From the NCBI GenBank assembly GCA_036872755.1, contig JAVHNS010000004.1, positions 2,046,001-2,110,000 of the forward strand: a stretch of DNA of 64,000 nt, in the 5' to 3' direction. The first letter of the stretch is position 1; each line of letters starts with the position of its first letter. The notes below the pieces were generated by a model that did no database searches, was not told the DNA's origin, and worked only from the letters and a program-made list of their open reading frames with translations. Both the position numbers and the translations under genes were made by a program. Positions 1 through 10,678 of this stretch are shown here, piece after piece. The stretch comes from Orbilia blumenaviensis. Its lineage: Eukaryota; Ascomycota; Orbiliomycetes; Orbiliales; Orbiliaceae.

Positions 1-651
1 GACTGCCTAGCGTCCATCTAAGATTTTCCGGGGTGAGGAAATACTTGAACGGAAGCACGCCCCAGATTATGGGATCGTCCATACTGTTTATGATTCGTAA
101 GCATAGCTGAACGATAAGCTTCGATTGATAATGAAGCAGATATAGTCTGCTAAACGTATGAACTGCCAGTGGTCAAGTGACCCAGATGCATGGGAAATAT
201 GCATGCTTGTGGAGTTGGTCAATTAGAAAAGACTTGGAAGGAATAATCCACATACACGCATGTATGATTTGAAACTATCGTTGATGGGAATCCATGATCA
301 ATTAACATCGAGAACATCCACTCTAGCTTCAAATCTTCTCGGACAAACGGATATGCAATCCATATGCATAAATAGCTCCAATTGATACAGGAAACCCCTT
401 AAAAAAAAAACCACAAGCTCCCACAGTCCAAATGCAAGGAGTTGGAATATGCATAAAAACTTACCAGTGATCAAAGCATTCTGAGATTCCGGCGTCCCTG
501 GCTGCATCCGCAAGTCCAAAATCCGCGTCAGATTATCGAGATTGTGAACTTTTGTTGTATTTAGGCCAAACAGGAAGCCCTTGGTCAGCACCGTGCACGC
601 CGTCATAAGCAGAGTCGAGCCCGGTCCGGGCAAGATAGCCTCCATCACCAT
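1..651 (-). CDS. TAZ1: Tafazzin (lysophospholipid transacylase), 5' part, runs off the window
   Basis: Tafazzin moves acyl chains between phospholipids and lysophospholipids and remodels mitochondrial cardiolipin. I spliced three exons on the minus strand: 465-651, 256-274 (19 nt) and 1-83, the last cut by the window edge. Phases agree (187, 19, 83 nt). The protein reads MVMEAILPG at the start, then GLNTTKVHNLDNLTRILD, then VSNHTCVMDDPIIWGV and NLRWTLGS, which match the tafazzin N-terminal core. The acyltransferase HX4D motif is His66..Asp71. The histidine lies in the 19-nt exon and the aspartate in the next exon. ATG 651 follows a purine-rich leader and is the first in-frame ATG. The gene diverges from the LOA1-like gene, another acyltransferase. 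Family assignment is by sequence recognition only; the C-terminal three quarters are outside the window. Confidence 0.85.
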
Positions 652-1324
652 CTTGAATTGAACGACGGGAAGCCGAAGAGAAAGCCAACAAAGTTGTATA
701 AGTTCCCTCGATCAATTGAGCACCTGTTACACCTCCAAGGGCGCGCCTGTGTGGAGGTTGTTGTGTTTTTTTGTCCCCCAAAACCCAGAAAACCCGAAGT
801 CGCAATTCCAATTGTTGCAAAGCGAAAGGCAGAGGCAAAGCGCATCGGCTGGAATCATATCTTATGAGTTAAGCGCCGAACCCATCGTGAACACCCAAAA
901 TTAAACCAGAGGTTCAAACAAGCCCAGAAACCTTCGAGGCACCCAGCGCACTGCCAGAATTAACCATATTATATAATCAAACTGCATCTCCTGCAAATTC
1001 TGTTGGTGGAATTGTACCCGGACCCGACGATGTGGCCCGTGCAGGGATTTCGGAGAAAAGTAAATCCAGCATGGAGGTTCCTTTTCGAAACGTGGTGAGA
1101 GCCAAGATGGAGGCTCCGGGCTTAGTCAGCTAGCAGGAAAGACAGAGAAAAAAACAAAACGGTGATATCACATGTGAGACGAGCTTCTGTAGAGTGCTTG
1201 ACTCGACTCCCCGCCTAGACTGGATTTTTATTTCGTGTCTTCGGAAAAAAACCCACCAGGACTATTACACTGTCGAGTATCACGGGAATACGGTGGTCAT
1301 CACCTCATTGGTCTTTAAGCATTG
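652..1324. promoter_or_regulatory. Divergent intergenic region between TAZ1 and LOA1-like
   Basis: These 673 bp separate two start codons on opposite strands, so both promoters must lie here. I see no gene and no clear TATA box. Short readable frames on both strands (around 658-904) lack family similarity and overlap the leader of TAZ1. Confidence 0.6.
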
Positions 1325-2559
1325 ATGGAGAAATATACGCAGTATCGCGACCGGGGTATGTGACCCAAACTTGTTGGCAGCTCGAGTTCTCAAGTACCTT
1401 GCGACGGCTTCTCCCTTGAGTCCGGGTCGCAGACGTTCTATCCAGAAGCTAATGCAGTCGCATTATAATGTCGAATAGGAACCGGAATCGCACCGTTCAT
1501 ACCAATAACATCGGCGACAAGCAGTCTGCATCTCCCGTTGGCAGCTGTGCTATTCGCGCTCAGAGCACCTGTGCTGTTGACGATCAGTGTCAGCTACTTC
1601 CTGTTCCTGCAATTCATGCCACTGGGAGCCCTATTTCAGAAGGGAATACTGTGGATATGTATGCTCGTGGCTGGAGTTTGGTGGGTAGACTTGCAAGTCG
1701 AGGGGGTTAAAAGAGGGTATGCAGATTATCTCCTACACTTCTTCGTGCGCATATAAATGATGTATCATATGTTTACTGACGAAGGCCTAGTACCCTGTCG
1801 AGATATCCGGACAAACTGCCTTCGCCGGGATCGATCATAGCTTCGACATTCAGCTCACCACTTGATGCACTATACCTCGCTGCAACCTTCGATCCGATCT
1901 TCCTACTCCCTTCGTTCGACACCCCATACGTCTTCCAGCTGACGCTCTTTCAAACCATCCTCTACACATTTGCGCCACCGACATCAAAGCCATACTCCTC
2001 AAAACCTACCACTATCGCTGAAGTAGTCTCGAAGAACCCTCACCGTATAATAGTCGTTTTCCCAGAGGCCACAGCCTCCAACGGTCGTGCCCTTCTCCGG
2101 TTCGCACCCGCGTTCGATAGTTTTGCCACCCAATATAAACAGTCCGGAGAAAACGGTCATGGCAACGGAACTATCCCAAAGAATAAAATATTCCCAATTT
2201 CCTTGAGATACCTGCCATCGAATACTACAACTCCGCTGCCAGGGTCTTATGGCGTCTTTTTGTGGAGATTGTTAGGCCAGCCGAGTCATACTATCAAAGT
2301 AAGAATCGGAGAGGCGGTGAAAATTAGAGATTTGGAGATGTCAGATACCTTGGTTGCTACTTCTAGCAGTGAGACTATCACAGAGAAGACAGTGGCGAGG
2401 AACATTGGCGATGATAGAGTGCCAAAGGTGGGTGCATTAGAAGAGAGGGTTGGGGAGATTCTCGTGAGAGTGGGGAGAATACGAAGGGTTGGTTTGGGGG
2501 TTAAAGAGAAGATCGGGTTTTGGAATGCCTGGAAGGCACAGGGGAGGAAGAAGAAGTGA
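1325..2559 (+). CDS. LOA1: LOA1/VPS66-like lysophosphatidic acid acyltransferase
   Basis: The likely role is acylation of lysophosphatidic acid at the ER and lipid droplets, by analogy with yeast Loa1. Exons are 1325-1355, 1479-1716 and 1791-2559 (1038 nt, 345 aa). The N-terminus reads MEKYTQYRDRGTGIAPF, typical of fungal members. Two membrane segments lie at about residues 28-55 and 62-80. A PlsC-like core follows with SSPLDALYLAA (112-122) and FPEATASNGR (180-189), equivalent to the FPEGT-type substrate motif. Where the superfamily has HX4D, this protein has Phe110..Asp115, so the histidine is absent. The C-terminus is basic (ending GRKKK). Introns are 123 and 74 nt. The gene diverges from tafazzin and converges with the next gene. 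Enzyme specificity is inferred from the family. Confidence 0.85.
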
Positions 2560-2904
2560 ATGAAGTATTTTTCATTACTCTCTAATGATATGACGAATGC
2601 CTCAGGAAAGGTACCTAGTCTCTTGATTGTTAGCATGGGATGATACCTATAGATTGGAAGGTGGGAAGGGGAAACGAAAAATAGTGTTTAATAGGCATGG
2701 TAATGCATTTGGAGTCTAAATAGCATAAAAATACTACATCCTATAGTACATATATGTTAAACTTTGTATAGCTTATCATTAAATTCGAAGCGGTACTGTT
2801 TCATATTCTAATCCTCGAACGTTGGCTATAAACATCACGGTATATCCGGAGAACGCTAGATGACAAGCGCATGAAAATGACGAACCATATTATATTATAT
2901 ATCT
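2560..2904. other. Convergent 3' region
   Basis: This holds the 3' ends of two converging genes. It is AT-rich near 2690-2910, as expected for termination and polyadenylation. I see nothing else. Confidence 0.5.
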
Positions 2905-4449
2905 TCAAACCTCCTCCTTCTGGCTATACACGAATTTACACATCTCCCCTTTGCACGCCCTCCTAAATGATTTAACCGCCTGCTCGGTGTCCATGATGGT
3001 TTGATTTCTCCTACTCAGTACCCTCTCCCCTTTCGCCGAAAGTGCATGTCCCTGCCTTGCAATAACATAGTCCACCTTCTTCCAGCACTCTGTCCAGTCT
3101 GCGCCCTCTAGGCCCCTATACATATCCGAGTCACAGTCTGAAACATCAAGATAGCGAAGACAGATGAGATTTTGCGATAAATGTTTTATGTTTGTAGAGA
3201 CTCTTGTCTCCAACGGAAGTGATGAAGCACCAGATGACGGGGTTGGCCAACCGGCGAGAGAGAGGTGGGTTATTGTTGGAACACTGTCTTTGGTGAGCTT
3301 TAGAAGATCGGAGAAGGAGATTGCACTGGGTTTTGGGTATGCAAGAGAGAGATGGGTCAGATTTGGGAAATGGCGAATTCGTAGATCCGGGCCAAGTGGA
3401 TTCAGACTTGCAGCCTCTTCTTCGTGATCGATGAAGTCTTCCCAACTATCGAGAACGACAGCCTGTTTCTCGGGTGACTTCCCACTTGGTTCAGTGGGAA
3501 CTGAATTGGAAACCTTCTTGCTAAATAGTCTATTCAAATCTCGTAACGAAATGCTGTACCCAATTGACCCGGCAAAGTTAAGATGAGTGACAAATTCCGT
3601 ACCGGCCATGGGAAGGGTTTTATCAATGCTACCGGCAACGGCCTCTTCATTGCCATCATAGACATCTGCAGGGAACGGTGCACGGAACAATAGTTCAAAT
3701 CCAGCTCTATCTATTGACCCCGTGAGAACTTCACGCTCATCCGCATACTGTTGCCGCCGAGATATAGTGTATGCTGCCAAATGTGCTAGCAGAAGGCTCT
3801 TATGCACCGGCCGGAGGTCTCTCAGATAGTATTTATCGTAAACACTATGAAAAGTCCAGTTCCTCGCAACGGCTCTCAAACATAGGTTCACGAGCGATAG
3901 GCTTGGATCATGGTCCAAGCCTATTGCATTCTCGATATCAAACGCCGACCCGACTTCGAAGTTTGGGTACGTAGAGCTTCCTCGAGCTTCGAATCCACTC
4001 GTTGACGAAGTAGTAGATTCACCATCCTGCAACCGTCGGTATGGATCAAACCCGTTTCTTGCCCGCCATGAGTTTGGAACCACAAAGCCTCTAGCTCGCG
4101 GTTGTGGCGGTGGAGCTTCTTCTACACCTAAGATTGCCTGGAGGGAGGGGTGCACCGTTGGAGCTGGCGCAAAGTTGTTGAAGCGACCTTCAGCATGGTC
4201 ATCGCGGGTACCTTGCGCAGGTTGTTGAGTAAGCCGCAGATGAGTTAGAAGTTCGTTAACGCTGCCGGATGGGCCTGCTCGTTCGGGAGCTGGCTCTAGA
4301 GTTGTAGGAAGGGAAGAAGGACCGGTTGTGTGGGATATCGAGGATCTTGAACCTGATGCGAACGAACCCGACGTTTGTCGCGGGGAATTCGAAGAGGTTT
4401 GGTAGGATGGTTTGTAAGTATAGTTGTAAGGTTGGCGGCTCTTTGGCAT
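2905..4449 (-). CDS. Conserved-looking protein with LRR-like segment, unknown function
   Basis: This is an uninterrupted 514-aa frame, rare here because its neighbours are intron-rich. I do not recognise a named family. Residues 1-150 are low-complexity, rich in Ser, Pro, Thr and Gly. A more ordered region follows at about 175-300 (AVARNWTFHSVYDKYYLRDL and onwards), resembling F-box/LRR-type fungal proteins. Leucine-rich-repeat-like units with LTHLSLAYPK, ITHLSLAGWP and LRYLDVSDCD occur near 360-440, followed by a basic C-terminal segment (VKSFRRACKGEMCKFV). There is no signal peptide or clear membrane segment. A role in protein-protein contact is plausible from the LRR-like pattern but is inference. 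The ATG at 4449 is the first in frame. The gene converges with LOA1-like and diverges from the flavoreductase. Confidence 0.7.
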   Translation of the reverse strand: MPKSRQPYNYTYKPSYQTSSNSPRQTSGSFASGSRSSISHTTGPSSLPTTLEPAPERAGPSGSVNELLTHLRLTQQPAQGTRDDHAEGRFNNFAPAPTVHPSLQAILGVEEAPPPQPRARGFVVPNSWRARNGFDPYRRLQDGESTTSSTSGFEARGSSTYPNFEVGSAFDIENAIGLDHDPSLSLVNLCLRAVARNWTFHSVYDKYYLRDLRPVHKSLLLAHLAAYTISRRQQYADEREVLTGSIDRAGFELLFRAPFPADVYDGNEEAVAGSIDKTLPMAGTEFVTHLNFAGSIGYSISLRDLNRLFSKKVSNSVPTEPSGKSPEKQAVVLDSWEDFIDHEEEAASLNPLGPDLRIRHFPNLTHLSLAYPKPSAISFSDLLKLTKDSVPTITHLSLAGWPTPSSGASSLPLETRVSTNIKHLSQNLICLRYLDVSDCDSDMYRGLEGADWTECWKKVDYVIARQGHALSAKGERVLSRRNQTIMDTEQAVKSFRRACKGEMCKFVYSQKEEV

Positions 4450-6819
4450 TGAGCTACCGGTTCTGGAAAGTCTCAGAGGGATGGAATGGGATTCTAGAAA
4501 TGGAGATAGCTAGCGGGACCTGATGACTAGTGGGGTGATGTAGTTTTTATATGGTGATTCTTTATGAAGCTGGCGGGATGTGGAGTGGCAGTTGGGATGA
4601 CATGATGCATGATGACTGGTTGCGCGCTGACCAAGCAAGCTTAGACGTTGACTCTTCCACCTCTCGATCCCTCCCAATCAGCGACAAGGGCCCCATCGAT
4701 TATATAATTAGACGCCAAGCTTCGATATTAATCCTTGGTATGTTTTTTGCATTGGCGTTCTACTTCATCGAAGATGTATTAATATATTATTCTTATTCTG
4801 ACGAGGGCATTCAATTCAAAGGTATATTGATTGCAATGCCTGTGCAACCGACCACAGCTGTGGAAGGCCCTAGTTGGCCCCAGAGAACTCGAAACATGCA
4901 AGACAAAAGAGGCAGTCAGCTGAATTTGGCAGATGCATCGAATGTAACTCTCGAGCTCTCCTGGATCTATCGGATAGTAAAAGTGGACGGCATCATTCCG
5001 ACGATTCTAACTGGAAAGCGGATTGGCTTCTCCTGAATGATTCCCTTGGGCCATGCGTCCGTGGATGGCGGTGCTTGATTTTGCCCATTTTACTAGTCGC
5101 ATACCGCTAGCTTTTTCACGGTACCCGGCAACCTTGTACCCAAAGTTCACGGTCCTCGCCGACAATGCCTGCCTTTGACAATATATATTATCCCGGACGC
5201 GGGCGTTGTGCATCAAAGATAATGATAACAAAGCCTTCCCTTCGCGGGGGTTACACAAAGGACATACACTTCGAAAACAAGATATGATGGATATGATAGC
5301 GGCTTTGGGAGAGAAGTGAAGAAAAAGCTTGGAGCTCAGTTTCGAAGAGCCTCAATCAGTTTGCATTTTGGATGCAACAGTAGCTGTATTGCCCCCCCAC
5401 CATGCGCATGTCATGATGTTAGTATTATGGCAGGCATGGCAAAGGGTTAGCGCAGGTTAGCAAACCAGGGAAAACTTGGACCTGTTTGGATAGTTTGCTC
5501 TCGTTCGGGTCAGTCATTTCTCGATCATGCATGTCATGTGGGAGAGTCGACACTCATGCGACTGGATCCAGAAGCCATGCCATTGCATGCCACTACTAAC
5601 CGGAATCGAGTTCCAGGAGGTCCTTCTCAGCCCAGCTTGGACCTGGAAAGTGAACCGATTATGGGATCTCTGACCAACCAAATATAATTAATTTAAGAAA
5701 ATAAAAAAATTCTCGCACTCTCGGAACCGAGGAGAAGGAGCTGGAGCCAGGGGGGCCACAATGGGAACCCGAGAGATGGTACGTCCATGACATGTTCCTT
5801 TCTAGAGCTTCCGTCCGGAGGCTTTTTCCTGCGAAAATTTAAAGGTTTTACCCCGGTCTGATTGAAGAAGTTTTTTTTTTTTTTTTTTTTTCCTATTTAT
5901 TTATATATTAAGGGTCTGCCCCCCCAGATTGGATCCGGGGGGAGTTGAAGTATCGAATTTTATAAATCAATATCAATTGCATTTCTAAGCTTTGCAGACC
6001 GAGCCCGATATCGCCATTTTCCCTGGTTGATTCAATTACTAAATTTGAGGGGACAGGTGCAGTGCCAATCCGGAGGTTGATTGGCTGCGAGAGTACTGCT
6101 TTGGGGGGTTATTCAAGGTTGGGTTCATGTTGTCTGGGTTCAATTTAAACCTTTCACATCCCTCCCATCGATCACGGGCTATCTTTACCATCTTATCTGC
6201 CCATCAGATAATCTCCTACAGCTATCCTCTCGTCCCAACTGCAACCTCGTCCTCGTGGGTATTGCACTGATCGTTTTTTATATATATCTTTCAATCGGAA
6301 CTTCTGATTCTGTCTTCTTTAAATTCTCTGAGACTAGGTACCTGGTCTCGTATTTATTCCCACAAGCTAAAAAATAAAATTCAACCAAAAACCCCTGCTG
6401 CCTGCCATTTTCCTCGGTCACTTTTTCAGGGAACTCGAAGTTCTTTTCTCTTTCTCTAACTCGGTTATAATATCTACCCGACTACTAGTTTTTTTTTCTT
6501 CTACTCTCAAGTCTATCTTGATATATTCAACTCCGGCCTCTATCAGATCGGAATTTTAAAAATAAAAATAAAAAAAATCACCTTGCTCTTTCTTATCAGA
6601 TCACGGCTTCGGCTTCGGCTTGTCTCTTTTTCGGCTTCTCAACGTTCCCCGTCCGTGCTTTCCCCGGGTTCGCCACCGCTACCCGGCAACGCAGTTCGGG
6701 TTCCACCCTGTGATATCATTCCGACGCATTACGGTTACACTGGCAACGTTCTTGACAATCCATTGAGCCTTTCTACTAAGTCTGGCTGTTATATTTCTAT
6801 ATCTTCCTTCTATTCAACA
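4450..6819. other. Gene-free divergent region with long leader of the flavoreductase gene
   Basis: About 2.4 kb lie between two divergent starts. A 161-codon frame at 4551-5036 (+) has no recognisable domain and I do not accept it. Pyrimidine-rich, AT-rich sequence at about 6380-6600 is probably transcribed leader of the downstream gene. The frame stays open upstream of 6820 but has no earlier ATG. Confidence 0.5.
5871..5891. repeat. Homopolymer T tract (21 nt)
   Basis: An uninterrupted run of about 21 T residues, read directly. Similar runs occur at 21487 and 24509. Confidence 0.9.
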
Positions 6820-8839
6820 ATGACGGCCACCGAGGACGAATACCAGGCCATCCGGGCTGCTCAGTCCTCTGTCCCCGAAGAGCCGACCGGAGTCTTTGCC
6901 GGCAATAGTAGTGACGAGGAATCCTCTTCCTCCACAGTTACTGCCATCTCGAAGACTACCAATGCAATCCTCAAGAAATCCCAGGCTAGTCCGATTCTTG
7001 AAGTCGACTTTACCAGTTCTGGCCGGTCCAGAGTGCCTCTCAGATCCCGTGCTCGAAGGGCCTCAACCCACCAGGTAGACATGGCGAGGGCCATTCATAA
7101 CCTACTTGGGGATTCCTCTGCTACCAATTTGATCAGAGCGGAATGCTGCGGTGGTGGCTGCTGTCGTCTCAATGGAGGTGACGGTGTCTCTGCTCCTCCT
7201 TCGCCGTCGCTCGACCCGCTTATTCTCCCCAATAACCCCGCCTTTCGATCCCTTAATCTCCAGTTGACCCCACTTAATATGAAAACAAATCTTCGAGGAA
7301 CATTCACACTTCCTCCCAATATCATCACTCTGGAGCCTCTCACCGAGGAAGTCGAGTATAATTCTACTGTCAAGACACATCCTCCAAAGTTCGTGACCCC
7401 GCATCCACCTTATGAGGTGTTCCCCGGAAAGATTCACCACGCTAGGTGTTTGACCTCGCCTGGTGCCGAAAAGCGAACGTACCACTTCGACATTGATGTT
7501 ACCGACTACCCCGAGGAAGATCCTGGCGTCGACTTTGTCGTCGGCGGTGCCATTGGCGTTTGTGCTCCAAATGACGACACTCTTGTCGACCAACTTTTCG
7601 ACATCCTTGAAATCCCAGTCCCGATGCGAGATGAAGTTATCAACGTGCACACCCAGAGCGGCAGATGGCCGACAATTTGGGGTGAAGACGAAAGCCGTTT
7701 CTTGACGACTACTCGACGGGAGTTGTTGACATGGACCGTCGACGTCCAGAGTTACCCGCCAAAGAAGAACCTACTTCGGGTGTTGGCCGAGTATGCTACA
7801 GATGAATACGAAAAGAAGATCTTGACGTATCTCTGCTCCAGGCAAGGCCAGGCCGCTTTCTGCGAGTAAGTCTAATAAACATTTCGCCTTGTATTCGATT
7901 TTATTGGCCACAGCAGCTGACTGACTATTACGTACAGACTGCGTACCGGTCCATATGTCACCCTTCTTCAACTCCTCACTGCCTTCCCATCTTCTAAGCC
8001 ACCACTTGGTCATCTCATGACTGTCTTGCAACCACTCATGCCTCGTTTCTACTCTCTTTCAAGTGATCCACATACCACTAAGCATGCTCATCGACGCATC
8101 ATTGAAATTGCCGTGACCGTTCACGAAGCCGAAGACTTCAGAGGTGGCCAGCGTACAGGTGTTGGCTCCGGTTTCTTCGAACGTATGGCGTTGAAGTACA
8201 TTGAGAGCAACGAAGAAGCTACCATCCACATCCCCATGTTCAGAGGATTGATGCAGAACCCTCTTGCCCGTGAATTTCAACCTGATGGCCCAATGATTCT
8301 CATTGGTGCTGGTGTCGGTATTGCTCCGTTCCGTGGATTCGTGCAGAGGCGATTGCAAAGCGCGAACTGTGCGAATAAAGTCTGGTAGGTTTTATGCCCT
8401 TTCTTGCATTTTTTGTCAAGGGTGGTTGGCTAACTACTAGTGCAGGGTAATACAAGGTATCAGAGACTCATTGCTAGATGAACTCTATGCCGGCGAATGG
8501 GGTGCCGATGAGCAGAAGGTGAAGACTGTAGTTGAGTCTAGAGTTGGAACTGGTCGTTACGTCCAGGAGGAAGTACGCAACCAGGCAGACCTTATCTGGT
8601 TCGTCATCAACTCTCTAGATGGCCGTGTCTTTGTCTGTGGTAGCTCCAAGGGTATGGGTGAGGGCGTCGAGGAGGCATTGATCGATGTTGCTATGAAGAA
8701 GGGAAAAATTCGCAGGGAGGAAGCCAAGACGTTCTGGAAGAACAAGGAGAAGAGCTTCCAGTACGTTACTGTAAGTTGATAACAACTCCGTCCTTTATCG
8801 GCGAACAAGAAGCTGACTTTATACTAGGAAACATGGTAA
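6820..8839 (+). CDS. FNR-type NADPH/FAD reductase without flavodoxin domain, CCGGGCC motif
   Basis: Exons 6820-7865, 7938-8384, 8446-8770 and 8828-8839 give 609 aa. The C-terminal half is the ferredoxin-reductase module of the cytochrome P450 reductase/sulfite reductase family. It has FAD-binding PRFYSLSSDP, GVGSGFF, NADPH-binding ILIGAGVGIAPFRGF, VFVCGSSKGMG and a C-terminal Trp (YVTETW) like the FAD-stacking residue of the family. No FMN flavodoxin domain precedes it. Instead residues 1-150 are Ser/Thr-rich with CCGGGCC at 109-115. The last exon is 12 nt and encodes only ETW and the stop. ATG 6820 has a good context (CAACAATGAC) and is the first ATG in frame. Electron acceptor and pathway are unknown; the CCGGGCC block could bind a metal or cofactor, which is speculation. 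Confidence 0.85.
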
Positions 8840-9263
8840 AAAATTATTCCAGGGGATGCCAAATTGCTACGATGGAGGTACCATCTTGTGTGTTTTTGAG
8901 CCTACTAGGCTGCTAGCGACGATACCAGGGAACTATATATGATTTAATGTTTTAGTGCATTGTTTTTCGTTTTCATTTCTCTCTTTCTTTTGCTTATACT
9001 GGGAGTTATAGGGGGGTTGGGAATTTTGTTTATGTTGGTCTGGAGAAAAAGATAAAAGTCGAAGAGAAGGATATAAGATAGTGAACGACGAGACAGAAAA
9101 AAAAAAGCGCGCTATGCTAGAATGCATCAGTAGTAGTAGTAATATCGCTTACCTCATTATAAAAAACAAATCGAGATCATGTTATTATTTATTAATTTTA
9201 ATTTCCAAGCTCTCTCTCTTTTGAATTTTTTTTTGGATAGAGCGATTGAGGAAGGATGGGAAG
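8840..9263. other. Convergent 3' region
   Basis: 3' flanks of the flavoreductase and MED20 genes. AT-rich with short A and T tracts; nothing else seen. Confidence 0.5.
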
Positions 9264-10013
9264 CTATCTTAACCTCAATAACTCCATATACTGCATCCCG
9301 GTGTCCAAAATGGAGAACTCTCTCGGTTCGTCATTTCCATCAACACCTACTGGCACTGGCGCTTGAGAGAAGTACAGCCTAACGTTAGGTCCGCTAGGTA
9401 GTTCCAGCTGCTCGATGAAGTCTCTAATAACCGCTTCTCCTTGTTCTAGGTACGAACAAGGCAGATACTCGACTTCCATGAGCACACCCTTAATCATGCT
9501 ACCTTGGCTCAGCGGCGCGATTTTTATTTTAAAATCTTCGAGTTCAAGAGATGTTCCTTCGGCCTTGAGAGTTTGTCTCATCCCCCACAATCCCTGCAAT
9601 TTTGCAGTGAGGATGTGTTCAAAATCCGGATCGATGGTGACAAGTGATTTATCTACTAGACAAAATCTCTTTCCGGGATGGAAAGACAAATCAAGATACT
9701 GCATGTATCTCGTTTGAGGAGGTGTCTGTGTGACGGGAGCTTGCAGGCTTGGGGTGGATGACGTGGACGAAGAAGAACCGTTTTCACGGAGGAGACGGTG
9801 TTCGAGTGACCATTTCGAGGTTATGGTTGGTTGATAGCGTTTGGAAAGGCGGTCAAAGATCGCAGCATGAGGAGCCTGAGTGGTGCCCGAGTCCGGGCAG
9901 AAATAAAGGCTATTCGAGCGGCTTCACTGTTAGCTCTAGAGATTTTATTTCATGGGATATGAAAGGGCATAGGAAGAATAGGGAGGTTAGGAAGCGTACC
10001 CGGTGACCGGCAT
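9264..10013 (-). CDS. MED20: Mediator complex subunit 20
   Basis: Med20 is a head-module subunit of Mediator and acts in RNA polymerase II initiation. Two exons, 10000-10013 (14 nt, MPVTG) and 9264-9909, join in phase to give 219 aa. The N-terminus MPVTGLYFCP and the conserved WSLEHRL at residues 38-44 mark the family. Further matches to the fungal Med20 fold are RYMQYLDLSFHPGKRFCLVD, LVTIDPDFEHILTAKLQGLW, and RQTLKAEGTSLELEDFKIKI, then GSMIKGVLMEVEYLP. A short Ser/Pro linker at about 47-70 separates the two parts. The size is normal for the family. The gene is divergent from the FHIP-like gene and convergent with the flavoreductase. The 14-nt first exon means a start-codon search on unspliced sequence misses the true N-terminus. 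Confidence 0.93.
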
Positions 10014-10678
10014 GATGGTTGATGGGATTATAATGAAGAGGATGGGGAGGAAGGAACGAAGGAAAAAGGCGGAGGGAATCAGATCGGGCCAATCGGGCTT
10101 TGATAATTGGTACTACCCGGCCGTCGCGCCTTTGAAGCCGGGGATAAAGCAACGGGGCTAGTGGCAGACTCGGTGATAAGAAACGGGAGGCGATGAGGTT
10201 TCCCCCTTGTCGCGTGGAGTTTGTCGGGGCTTACTTTAGCACTCAGCCCGACGTGGTCTTGAACAATTTAACATCCAATTCCCATTCGACAACAGCAAAA
10301 GAAACCCGCCCATTCCATTCTCACCTGCACGATTGGGAAAACAAAGGAAAAGGGCTGCCCCCGGGTTGCAGAGCCGCATTGCTTTATATTCGGAGCGCGA
10401 CTACCTGAAAGCTAAGCTACCCGGCCTGGCGCCTGTGCTATGGGTACCTGGCGGGTGATTAGATAAGCTGGGCTGCTGGGGGACACCTAACTGCACCTTC
10501 ATGCGGTTTCCACTTTCGAGGGTTCTCCGTATATTGTCGGTGTAGGGTTTTTTTATAGCATTACCGGTTGGACCGTAGCATATTCGACATTGCCCATTAC
10601 TATACGCAAGAAAGACAGCTATCCCTACTCTCTACAGACTGATTGAAGGGGTAGAGGAACAGTTAGAACCACTCGACA
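10014..10678. promoter_or_regulatory. Divergent promoter region of MED20 and FHIP-like genes
   Basis: 665 bp between two divergent starts. No gene or strong motif recognised. Confidence 0.5.

Noticed and set aside
4551..5036. 161-codon + strand frame
   Set aside because: No recognisable domain, poor start context, and located in the divergent promoter region.
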